From Taibaiella helva (lineage in GTDB: Bacteria; Bacteroidota; Bacteroidia; Chitinophagales; Chitinophagaceae): a stretch of DNA of 64,000 nucleotides. The notes beneath the pieces were generated by a model. The model saw nothing but the letters and a program-made list of their open reading frames with translations, had not been told where the DNA came from and did not search any database. The translations under genes and the position numbers were made by a program. The DNA is taken from NCBI RefSeq assembly GCF_003545695.1, contig NZ_QUZZ01000001.1:583273-647272 (forward strand), read 5' to 3'. Positions 26,139 through 32,819 of this stretch are shown piece after piece; position 1 is the first letter of the stretch; every line of letters begins with the position of its first letter.

Positions 26139-27179
26139 ATGAAATTCAGTAACAGGCTTAAATACATACTGTTTTCGGTGGTGTACTGGCTTCTGGCCTG
26201 CCACTGCTATATCATACTGCGTTTTATAGGGATCGATGGCGATGCAGCCGGAAAGATAAACTACGGGGAGATTTTTTTCCTCGCTACTTTCGACAGCATT
26301 GTCATCGGTTTTCTTTTTGGTATTTTCACCTCTTCTTCCTTAAGCCTGAGACTCAAGCGGAGAGCCTTTTTCAGTACGGTGCTTATCAATACGGTGCTCT
26401 ATGTCTGTTTCTTCGGTGCAGTGATCTTCGGCTCAAGCCTTGTCGGTAACACCCTGGCGTTTGCTGTTCAGTACAGCCTTTCAAGCGCCAGCCTGGTCAC
26501 TTTATTTTACCTGTCGGTATGCAGTCTTTTATACCATTTTATCCTGCAGATGAACAAGAAGTTCGGGCCGGGTGTGCTGTTTGAATATATTATCGGGAAG
26601 TATTTTAGCCCGAAGGAAGAAAAGCGGGTGTTCATGTTCCTCGATCTTACCGCATCCACTACCATAGCGGAATCGCTGGATACCCTGCTGTACAGCCAGT
26701 TCCTTCAATCCTGCTACATAGAGCTGACGGAGCCGATCAGCACTTATTCGGCGCATGTATACCAGTTCGTAGGCGATGAGGTGGTGGTGACCTGGAAGGT
26801 AAATAAAGACTTTGACTACGGGCAATGCGTTAATTTTTACTTTGCCTTTGCCAATGCGCTGTTGGGCAAAAAAGAATACTTCATGAAGACCTTTGGGGTG
26901 CAGCCTGTCTTCAAAGCGGGCATCCACTCCGGCACCGTAGTCGCCGCCGAAGTAGGCGAGCTGAAGACGGAGATCGCCTATCATGGCGACGTGGTCAATA
27001 CCGCTTCCCGCATACAGGGCTTGTGCAATCAGCACAGCCAGCAATTGCTCATTTCTGAGAGCATCTTCAATCCTATTGCCGGGAACAAAAAATTTACGCT
27101 GGGCCTTATCGGCGATGTGCAGCTGAAAGGCAAATTCCAATCGCTGAAAGTGTATAGCGTTCAGCTAAAAAGTGTGTAG
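26139..27179 (+). CDS. Membrane-bound class III adenylate/guanylate cyclase
   Basis: A 346-residue protein with four or more membrane segments in the first 145 residues and a C-terminal class III nucleotide cyclase domain (about 165-345). The two metal-binding aspartates are in FMFLDLTAST and YQFVGDEVVVTW. KAGIHSGTVVAAEVG and AYHGDVVNTASRIQGLC are the later catalytic blocks, with the transition-state Asn and Arg present. The residue that usually specifies the purine in IAYHGD does not match the standard Asp/Thr, so adenylate versus guanylate cyclase is not decided. It follows the pyrophosphatase gene by 67 bp on the same strand. No terminator is seen between them, so read-through is possible. 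Confidence 0.85.
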   Translation: MKFSNRLKYILFSVVYWLLACHCYIILRFIGIDGDAAGKINYGEIFFLATFDSIVIGFLFGIFTSSSLSLRLKRRAFFSTVLINTVLYVCFFGAVIFGSSLVGNTLAFAVQYSLSSASLVTLFYLSVCSLLYHFILQMNKKFGPGVLFEYIIGKYFSPKEEKRVFMFLDLTASTTIAESLDTLLYSQFLQSCYIELTEPISTYSAHVYQFVGDEVVVTWKVNKDFDYGQCVNFYFAFANALLGKKEYFMKTFGVQPVFKAGIHSGTVVAAEVGELKTEIAYHGDVVNTASRIQGLCNQHSQQLLISESIFNPIAGNKKFTLGLIGDVQLKGKFQSLKVYSVQLKSV

Positions 27180-27241
27180 AGCCCGATTGCCACAGCACGA
27201 TTCCTGAAGCATATTCCCCGGTGAAAGAAGCCGTAGCGACC

Positions 27242-28003
27242 TCAGGCCTTTACATCCAGCTCTTTTACCTGCTCTTTGTAAGCCGCCGGTATCAGGAAGG
27301 CGCGCAGAAAACGGTGAAGACCCAGTGTCCGGCTACCCCGGTACAGGTGCAGCGCCAGGTCGACCAGGGCAGATGATCTTAGCGGAAGCAGACTGAGGGG
27401 AACGGGCGATACCAGGCGTACCTGCACTTGCTGCAAAAGGTAGTAGCGCAGCGGCCCCAGGTGCTTGCGGTATTGCCGGTACAGGTCGGCCGTATACTTG
27501 CTGTATTGCAGGTCGGCCGCCAGCTGCTGCTGGTAGGCTATACACCAGCTGTCATAATCCGCAGGCAGGTCTTTGATCCCCATCAGTTCGCCTACCCGGA
27601 GAAAGACGGCAGTCAGCTCTTCACGCTCTGCCAGGGTCATCGGTCGCTGCAGCAGCTCAAAAGAAGCGATGGAGTAGTGGATCAGCAGGAAGAGCACATC
27701 GCGGTAAGCCCAATCGGGAATGGCGCTGCCCCGGCTTTGCTCCACACCGGTATGGATCTGGCGGATGCGGGTGATGGCCGCATGGGCCTCGGCCTCGCCG
27801 GCGAAGATGATCTGGCGGGCATAAGCCACGGTAGAGAACAGCCGGCCTATAGGATCGGCGGGAAGCTTTCCGGTAAAGTAAAGCCAGTCCACCGCTTTGT
27901 TCAAGGCAAATTCTGCAGCAGCGCCGGCAAAGATGAACAGCACCGTATCCGATTGGCCCCATACCTCCCGTACGATCGAACTCTGCGGCACAAAATACTT
28001 CAT
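27242..28003 (-). CDS. MpaB/DUF2236 family oxygenase-like protein
   Basis: A 253-residue protein related to the DUF2236 group that includes rubber oxygenase Lcp and fungal MpaB. Recognised blocks are REVWGQSDTVLFIFAGAAAEFALNKAVDW near the N-terminus, PIGRLFSTVAYARQIIFAG, and AITRIRQIHTGV, where the histidine belongs to the family's haem/metal site. A further conserved-looking histidine lies in LLIHYSIASFELL. The substrate is unknown. Its ATG overlaps the stop of the upstream membrane-protein gene by 4 bp, indicating translational coupling. It converges with the cyclase gene across a 62-bp gap. Confidence 0.75.
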   Translation of the reverse strand: MKYFVPQSSIVREVWGQSDTVLFIFAGAAAEFALNKAVDWLYFTGKLPADPIGRLFSTVAYARQIIFAGEAEAHAAITRIRQIHTGVEQSRGSAIPDWAYRDVLFLLIHYSIASFELLQRPMTLAEREELTAVFLRVGELMGIKDLPADYDSWCIAYQQQLAADLQYSKYTADLYRQYRKHLGPLRYYLLQQVQVRLVSPVPLSLLPLRSSALVDLALHLYRGSRTLGLHRFLRAFLIPAAYKEQVKELDVKA

Positions 28004-28500
28004 GAGCGTACCGTTTTAGACAGAACAGATGAATGGCGGCTGCGGTTGAGCAGCCTGATCTTATAATAGCAGACCAGCAAGGGGACCAGCCCCAGTACCC
28101 CGAAAGAACAATCGATCAGCTGCCAGAAGAAGGGAATATGCCTGATGCGCCCGGCGATGAAAGCAAGAGGGAAAATCATCAGGCAGGCGATGCAACCAAA
28201 CTGTACCACCCATACATTCCGCACCGGATCGATCAGCGGGCCGATAAAAGCGGTGGCGATCACAATATGAGCAAAGGCCAGCCAGTCGTAGCCATAGGCT
28301 ATGGCCGGGAAAGCTTTGTTGGTGGCGCTGATGGCCTGGTAGTTTGTTTCGAGCCAGCGGTACAAGGCGTTATCATACGGTCCGAAGGAAAGCAGCCATT
28401 GAAGTCCCGGCTCCACTACGAATGCCGTAAAGCCGCTCAGCAAAAGCCCTGTCATAAACAGCAGGAGCCAGAAGCGTATCGACCTGATCTGTGTTTTCAT
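28000..28500 (-). CDS. Four-helix membrane protein coupled to the MpaB-like gene
   Basis: A 166-residue protein with four hydrophobic segments (near residues 8-27, 62-82, 93-111 and 121-139) and a basic C-terminal tail (KIRLLNRSRHSSVLSKTVRS). A His lies in the second segment (WLAFAHIVIATAFIGPLID). I recognise no named family. The ATG at 28500 was preferred to one seven codons earlier. The gene overlaps the MpaB-like gene by 4 bp, so the two products are probably made together. A membrane anchor or electron-transfer partner for the oxygenase is possible but is inference. Confidence 0.65.
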   Translation of the reverse strand: MKTQIRSIRFWLLLFMTGLLLSGFTAFVVEPGLQWLLSFGPYDNALYRWLETNYQAISATNKAFPAIAYGYDWLAFAHIVIATAFIGPLIDPVRNVWVVQFGCIACLMIFPLAFIAGRIRHIPFFWQLIDCSFGVLGLVPLLVCYYKIRLLNRSRHSSVLSKTVRS

Positions 28501-28613
28501 GGTTTCTGTTTTAAAAAGCACTTTTAATTACAAAGTAAATTCCTTTTCAGCACACCGCCAAAAAAAACGCAGCGAAGGGGAAGTACAGGCCACTTTTATT
28601 TGAATGGCCCTTT

Positions 28614-28621
28614 TATCTTTG
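28614..28621 (+). promoter_or_regulatory. -7 element of the family 9 glycosyltransferase gene
   Basis: TATCTTTG matches TAnnTTTG and lies 18 nt before the chosen ATG at 28640. It supports that start over an upstream in-frame one at 28604. Confidence 0.55.
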
Positions 28622-28639
28622 CACAGCGATTCCTTTTTC

Positions 28640-29644
28640 ATGAAATTACTCCTCATCCGTTTTTCTTCCATAGGCGATATCGTGCTGACCACACCGGTGC
28701 TGCGTTGCCTGAAACGTCAATACCCCCAGGCCGAGATCCACTTCCTGGTCAAGCAGCAGTTTAAACCTGTGATTGCAGCCAACCCTTATATCGATGTGAT
28801 CCATACGCTGGACCAGGACCTTGGTGAAACAGTGGCCGCGCTGAAGCAGATTCGCTTCGACCATATCATCGACCTGCACCGCAACCTGAGGACCATGCGC
28901 GTTAAAAAAGCGCTGGGAGCGCCTTCGCTTACCTTCGAAAAGCTGAACTTCCGGAAATGGCTTTATGTCAATTTCAAATGGAAGGTGATGCCCGACAAGA
29001 GCATCGTGGACCGTTACTTTGAAGGTATGAAGCCGCTGAAGCTGAAGAACGACGGAGAAGGGCTGGACTATTTCATCCCCGAGAACCTGCGTACCCGCCA
29101 GGACGATATTCCTATGGGCCATTGGGCCGGCTTCGTCGGCTGCGTGATCGGTGGTTCTTATTTTACCAAGAAGCTTCCTGCAGACCGCTGGAAAGAATTC
29201 GTGGCGCAATGCCCTTATCCCATCATCCTGCTGGGTGGTCCCGAGGACCGCGATGCAGGCAACGAGATCGTGGCTGCCGACCCGGCGAAGGTGTATAATG
29301 CCTGCGGTAAATTCAACCTCAACGAGTCGGCCGACCTGGTGAAGCGCGCGAAGGTAGTGGTGAGCAATGACACCGGCCTGATGCATATCGCTGCTGCCTT
29401 TAAGAAGCCGATCGTATCGCTGTGGGGAAACACGACGCCGGAAATGGGCATGTTCCCTTATTATGGCTTCAATAATTTAAACCAAAACGTATCGCAATTG
29501 TCTGTAATCATGGAAGTAAAGGACCTGGGCTGCCGGCCCTGCAGCAAGATCGGCTATCATAAATGTCCCCGGAAGCATTTCCGTTGCATGAATGATATTT
29601 CCGTGACCGCTATTGCTGAGCAGGTACAACGATTGTGGAAATAA
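28640..29644 (+). CDS. Glycosyltransferase family 9 (heptosyltransferase-like)
   Basis: A 334-residue GT-B enzyme of the ADP-heptose:LPS heptosyltransferase family. The N-terminal block MKLLLIRFSSIGDIVLTTPVLRCLK and the C-terminal nucleotide-sugar site (VVSNDTGLMHIAAAFKKPIVSLWG) are characteristic. It probably adds a core sugar to lipopolysaccharide at the inner face of the inner membrane. The exact sugar is not readable. Three cysteines near the end (LGCRPCSKIGYHKCP) form a cluster seen in some members. It has its own -7 element. The META-domain lipoprotein gene follows 43 bp later. Confidence 0.9.
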   Translation: MKLLLIRFSSIGDIVLTTPVLRCLKRQYPQAEIHFLVKQQFKPVIAANPYIDVIHTLDQDLGETVAALKQIRFDHIIDLHRNLRTMRVKKALGAPSLTFEKLNFRKWLYVNFKWKVMPDKSIVDRYFEGMKPLKLKNDGEGLDYFIPENLRTRQDDIPMGHWAGFVGCVIGGSYFTKKLPADRWKEFVAQCPYPIILLGGPEDRDAGNEIVAADPAKVYNACGKFNLNESADLVKRAKVVVSNDTGLMHIAAAFKKPIVSLWGNTTPEMGMFPYYGFNNLNQNVSQLSVIMEVKDLGCRPCSKIGYHKCPRKHFRCMNDISVTAIAEQVQRLWK

Positions 29645-29687
29645 AGTCCGTTCCTTTTTGTTCATCAATTCTAAAATAAAGACTACT

Positions 29688-30128
29688 ATGCGTTATCTCC
29701 TTTCCTGTATTGCTTTATCGCTCCTGGTGTGGTGCTCCTGCTCCTCCATGAAAAAGCAGTCCCAATCAGGCGCCAAAAACAGCGATCCGCTTGCCGGCAC
29801 CAGCTGGACGCTCAGCGCTATATCGGGTTTTGAAGCTGAAAAGACACCCAAGCCGGTCACCATTTCGTTCCAGGATAGCCTTCGTTTCAGCGGCAACGGC
29901 GGTTGCAACGGCTACGGCGGGGCCTATACCCTGGAAGGCAGCAGCCTTAAGCTGGGGCGGGTGCTCTCGACCAAAATGGCCTGTATGCCGGGTATGAAGA
30001 CGGAAAACAAGCTGTTTGAGCTGTACACGCAGGTGGATCATTACCGGGTTTCGGGCGATAAACTGAGCCTGATGCAGGGTGAAAAAGTGCTGGCAGAATT
30101 CGGTCGCAGCAAAAAAGATCAAAAATAA
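29688..30128 (+). CDS. META domain lipoprotein (HslJ-like)
   Basis: A 146-residue protein with a lipoprotein-type leader (MRYLLSCIALSLLVWCSCSS; the modified Cys is not certain because the lipobox is atypical). A META domain follows: LAGTSWTLSAISG, then SLRFSGNGGCNGYGGAYTLEG and STKMACMPGMKTENKLFELY. META domains occur in the HslJ heat-shock protein and many envelope lipoproteins; their role is uncertain. The ATG at 29688 gives a proper signal sequence. An earlier in-frame ATG at 29613 lies inside the upstream gene. Confidence 0.85.
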   Translation: MRYLLSCIALSLLVWCSCSSMKKQSQSGAKNSDPLAGTSWTLSAISGFEAEKTPKPVTISFQDSLRFSGNGGCNGYGGAYTLEGSSLKLGRVLSTKMACMPGMKTENKLFELYTQVDHYRVSGDKLSLMQGEKVLAEFGRSKKDQK

Positions 30129-30129
30129 T

Positions 30130-30160
30130 TTTGCTATAAATTAAAATTCCGGTAATTTTG
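30130..30160 (+). promoter_or_regulatory. Promoter of rplU
   Basis: TTTG at 30130-30133, exactly 19 nt, then TAATTTTG at 30153-30160. This is a perfect match to the Bacteroidota consensus. The leader before the ATG at 30178 is about 11 nt. Confidence 0.85.
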
Positions 30161-30177
30161 CGCAAAATTTTTGGAGC

Positions 30178-30480
30178 ATGTTTGCAGTTGTAACAATAGC
30201 AGGACAGCAGTTCAGAGTTCAGGCGAACGATGAGCTTTTCGTACACCGCCTCGCAGGTAATGCAGGGGAGAGCGTGGAATTTTCTGATGTGCTGATGACC
30301 AGCGATGGCGGCAATGTTGCCGTAGGCAGCGCTGTGAAAGCCGTAGTAAAGGCAGAGATCATCGATCACCTGAAAGGCGATAAAGTGCTTATCTTTAAAA
30401 AGAAGCGCCGCAAAGGATATCAGAAGCTGAATGGTCACCGCCAGGCGCTGACCAAAATCAGGATCCAGGCAATCGCGTAA
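30178..30480 (+). CDS. rplU: 50S ribosomal protein L21
   Basis: A 100-residue L21 protein (MFAVVTIAGQQFRVQANDEL; KKKRRKGYQKLNGHRQALTKIRI). It binds 23S rRNA in the large subunit. Length and sequence are typical. It has a perfect consensus promoter upstream and pairs with rpmA, as in most bacteria. Confidence 0.97.
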   Translation: MFAVVTIAGQQFRVQANDELFVHRLAGNAGESVEFSDVLMTSDGGNVAVGSAVKAVVKAEIIDHLKGDKVLIFKKKRRKGYQKLNGHRQALTKIRIQAIA

Positions 30481-30498
30481 TGTTCGCATAACGATTTC

Positions 30499-30528
30499 TT
30501 GGATAAATCAAATTATTATTTAACTTTG
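30499..30528 (+). promoter_or_regulatory. Second promoter, in front of rpmA
   Basis: TTG at 30499-30501, 19 nt, then TAACTTTG at 30521-30528. rpmA can therefore be transcribed independently of rplU. Confidence 0.7.
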
Positions 30529-30555
30529 TAGTTACTACAACTTAATAAAAAAGTA

Positions 30556-30822
30556 ATGGCACATAAAAAAGGTGAAGGCAGCGTAAGGAACGGTCGCGAT
30601 TCACGTAGCAGAAGGCTGGGTGTTAAAATTTTCGGTGGCCAGCCTGCTATCTCCGGAAATATCATTCTGCGTCAGAAGGGTACAGTATATCATCCTGGTG
30701 CAAATGTTGGAATTGGTAAAGATTTTACTATATTCGCACTGAAAGACGGTATCGTTGAATTCAGAAAAACACGCAGTAAGACTTTAGTTTCCATAAACGA
30801 AGTAAGCGCCGCTGAAGCCTAA
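30556..30822 (+). CDS. rpmA: 50S ribosomal protein L27
   Basis: An 88-residue L27 protein near the peptidyl-transferase centre. It starts directly [20 protein letters not shown], so it lacks the cleaved N-terminal extension found in Firmicutes. [21 protein letters not shown] and [12 protein letters not shown] are conserved. It is encoded 75 bp after rplU, with its own promoter. Confidence 0.97.
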   Translation: MAHKKGEGSVRNGRDSRSRRLGVKIFGGQPAISGNIILRQKGTVYHPGANVGIGKDFTIFALKDGIVEFRKTRSKTLVSINEVSAAEA

Positions 30823-30890
30823 CCCCCTTCCCGCGGTTTTGCCATAAATAAAAGAGCTTTTTTATTTTCTAACCCATAAATTCGATAAGT

Positions 30891-31166
30891 ATGGCAACTG
30901 CAAAGAAAGCTGCTCCGAAGAAAGCAGCCGCAAAAAAAGCCGCTCCAGCTAAGAAAGCTGCTGCAAAGAAAGCTGCTCCGAAGAAAGCAGCCGCTAAGAA
31001 AGCCGCTCCCAAAAAAGCTGCTGCTAAGAAAGCTGCTCCTAAAAAAGCCGCCGCTAAGAAAGCTGCTCCTAAAAAAGCCGCTCCGAAGAAAGCTGCTGCT
31101 AAAAAAGCTGCTCCTAAAGCTGCTAAAAAGCCAACCCCTACTAAGGTTGCTGCTAAGAAAAAGTAA
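30891..31166 (+). CDS. Histone H1-like Lys/Ala/Pro-rich repeat protein
   Basis: A 91-residue protein composed almost entirely of alanine, lysine and proline, built from repeats of the pattern KKAAPKKAAA and ending KPTPTKVAAKKK. This matches bacterial histone H1-like proteins such as HctB/Hc2-type and BpH1-type, which bind DNA non-specifically and help to compact the nucleoid. The DNA is a run of imperfect 15- and 30-bp repeats, so copy number may differ between strains. It follows rpmA by 68 bp and ends at a clear terminator. Confidence 0.85.
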   Translation: MATAKKAAPKKAAAKKAAPAKKAAAKKAAPKKAAAKKAAPKKAAAKKAAPKKAAAKKAAPKKAAPKKAAAKKAAPKAAKKPTPTKVAAKKK

Positions 31167-31188
31167 TGCTAAATTTCTTAATGAAATA

Positions 31189-31217
31189 GTCCCGGTAGTT
31201 CACTACCGGGATTTTTT
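31189..31217 (+). terminator. Terminator of the rplU-rpmA-H1-like group
   Basis: CCCGGTAG and CTACCGGG around a TTCA loop, followed by ATTTTTT. Confidence 0.92.
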
Positions 31218-31232
31218 ATGGGTCAAAAACAA

Positions 31233-31240
31233 TAATTTTG
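31233..31240 (+). promoter_or_regulatory. -7 element of the tandem CarboxypepD_reg-like pair
   Basis: TAATTTTG matches TAnnTTTG. It overlaps the most upstream potential TTG start (31238), which therefore cannot be the real one. Confidence 0.5.
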
Positions 31241-31276
31241 ACCTGTTCCTGTTTTATTCCCGAAAACCATTCTCTC

Positions 31277-32026
31277 TTGCTGCTTCGCTATTGTATCCTG
31301 CTGCTTATCCTGTTCGGCGCATTACCCGCCGTAGCCCAGTCGCTCGACGGCATTGTGGCCGACAATGAGGGCGACGCTCTTCCGGCAGTTATCGTTGTCA
31401 ATAAGACGAAGAACCTTTCTACCATGACCGATGCTGATGGCAAATACAGCCTCAGGGCCGATAAGGGGGACGATCTTGAGTTTACCTATGTGGGCTATTA
31501 CCCGGTTACTTTTCAAATGCCCGAAGGCGTCGATGTCTTTCGCCGGGTTATGCTGAAGAAAAAGCTGTTTACCCTGGAAGAAGTGGAGATACGGCCCGAC
31601 TGGACACCCTATCAGCTCGATTCTATTGCACGCGCCAAACGCTATGCCCTGGACCTTTCCCGCAAAAGGGCCAGCAGCACGGTGATGGGCTCTATATTCA
31701 GCCCGGCGTCGGCGCTGGCCGAGCAGTTCAACAAAAAGAGCAAGCAGCGTACCCGCTTCCAGGAGAATTTCAGGAAATGGGAAAGTCAGAAGTTTGTAGA
31801 CACACGATACACGCCGGAAGAAGTGGAAACGCTTACCGGGCTTAGCGGCGACACCCTCGCTGCCTTTATGAATGCTTATCCTATGCCTTACGATTATGCC
31901 CGGTCGGCTACAGATCTCGAGGTCAAGATGTGGATCAAATACAATTATAGGGAATGGATAAAGAAGCCCATAGTGCTGCCCAAACCGATACCAAAAGAAA
32001 CTGCTGATACGTTAAAGAAACCATGA
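31277..32026 (+). CDS. Exported carboxypeptidase-regulatory-like domain protein (first of tandem pair)
   Basis: About 249 residues from a TTG at 31277. No in-frame ATG precedes the signal peptide (LLLRYCILLLILFGALPAVAQ). Residues 22-100 form a CarboxypepD_reg-like (DUF4480-type) beta-sandwich: SLDGIVADNEGDALPAVIVV, ADGKYSLRADKGDDLEFTYVGY. The C-terminal part is helical and shares DTRYTPEEVETLTGL, SGDTLAAFMNAYPMPYDYAR and MWIKYNYREW with the next gene. The function is unknown; an envelope location is inferred. Its stop overlaps the next start by 4 bp. Confidence 0.75.
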   Translation: MLLRYCILLLILFGALPAVAQSLDGIVADNEGDALPAVIVVNKTKNLSTMTDADGKYSLRADKGDDLEFTYVGYYPVTFQMPEGVDVFRRVMLKKKLFTLEEVEIRPDWTPYQLDSIARAKRYALDLSRKRASSTVMGSIFSPASALAEQFNKKSKQRTRFQENFRKWESQKFVDTRYTPEEVETLTGLSGDTLAAFMNAYPMPYDYARSATDLEVKMWIKYNYREWIKKPIVLPKPIPKETADTLKKP

Positions 32027-32766
32027 GGTTTCTTTTTCTTTTTTTATGGCTTCCCGGAGCTGTCGGCCTTCGGGCGCAGCAGCTGTATGGTGTGGTCGTA
32101 GATGCGGCTACGGGAACGCCTTTGCCCGCTGTGGGCATAGACAATGACCGCAGCGGCGAGCATATCCTGTCTTCGGAAAAAGGAACCTATTCGATAGCCG
32201 TAAAGAGCGGGGACAGGGTGCGCTTCAAGCTGCTCGGGTACACCGTCAGGGAATTTCTTGTCGGCTCCGGGGAGGCGGAACAATACCAGCGCATTCCGCT
32301 TGAAAAATACCTGCAGCACATCGATACGGTGGTGGTGCGCCCCGGCCTCAGCGACTACCAGCGGGACTCCTTGGAATATCGCAGGCTATTTGGAAAAAAA
32401 GTGGCGCAGGAACGGGTACGGTTTGGTTTGAACAAGCGTGGTCCGCCCGGCGGCTTTGGCCTGGTCTTTAACAACCCCATATCTGCGCCTTACCAGCGCT
32501 TCGCACGCAAATACAAAAGATTGCGCGCTTTTCAGAGACGGTTTAAAGCGCAGGAAAAGCAATCCTTTATCGATACCCGTTATACCCCGGATGAAGTACA
32601 CGCCCTTACCGGTCTTACCGGAGATACCCTCGCTGCTTTCATGAATACTTATCCTATGCCTTACGATTATGCCCGGACGGCATCCGACCTGGAGATCAGT
32701 ATGTGGATAAGGTCCAATTACCGTCAGTGGTCAGGCCGTGAAGCGGTTAAGTCCCGGGGGGAATAA
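32023..32766 (+). CDS. Exported carboxypeptidase-regulatory-like domain protein (second of tandem pair)
   Basis: A 247-residue paralogue of the preceding product. Signal peptide MRFLFLFLWLPGAVGLRAQ, then the beta-sandwich (LYGVVVDAATGTPLPAVGID; KGTYSIAVKSGDRVRFKLLGY) and the shared C-terminal block (DTRYTPDEVHALTGLTGDTLAAFMNTYPMPYDYAR in two overlapping pieces, then MWIRSNYRQW). The tail is more diverged at the very end. It is translationally coupled to the first copy (ATGA overlap). The pair presumably arose by local duplication. Confidence 0.78.
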   Translation: MRFLFLFLWLPGAVGLRAQQLYGVVVDAATGTPLPAVGIDNDRSGEHILSSEKGTYSIAVKSGDRVRFKLLGYTVREFLVGSGEAEQYQRIPLEKYLQHIDTVVVRPGLSDYQRDSLEYRRLFGKKVAQERVRFGLNKRGPPGGFGLVFNNPISAPYQRFARKYKRLRAFQRRFKAQEKQSFIDTRYTPDEVHALTGLTGDTLAAFMNTYPMPYDYARTASDLEISMWIRSNYRQWSGREAVKSRGE

Positions 32767-32795
32767 AAAGGCCTCGCAGGAGATCCTGCAAGGCC
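32766..32795 (-). terminator. Terminator of the delta-60 cargo gene
   Basis: GGCCT-GCAGGA pairs with TCCTGC-AGGCC with one mismatch. On the minus strand it is followed by TTTTT. It also lies at the end of the convergent tandem pair. Confidence 0.8.
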
Positions 32796-32819
32796 GGCTG
32801 GTTGTGCCTGGTTAATCGA

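Noticed and set aside
26139..27179. Nucleotide cyclase considered as a CBASS/Pycsar-type defence signal enzyme
   Set aside because: It is a multi-helix membrane class III cyclase with no adjacent effector (TIR, membrane-pore or phospholipase), and its neighbours are unrelated.
30891..31166. Lys/Ala repeat gene considered as a non-coding simple repeat
   Set aside because: The frame is kept throughout, it has a clean ATG and stop, and the composition matches known histone H1-like proteins.
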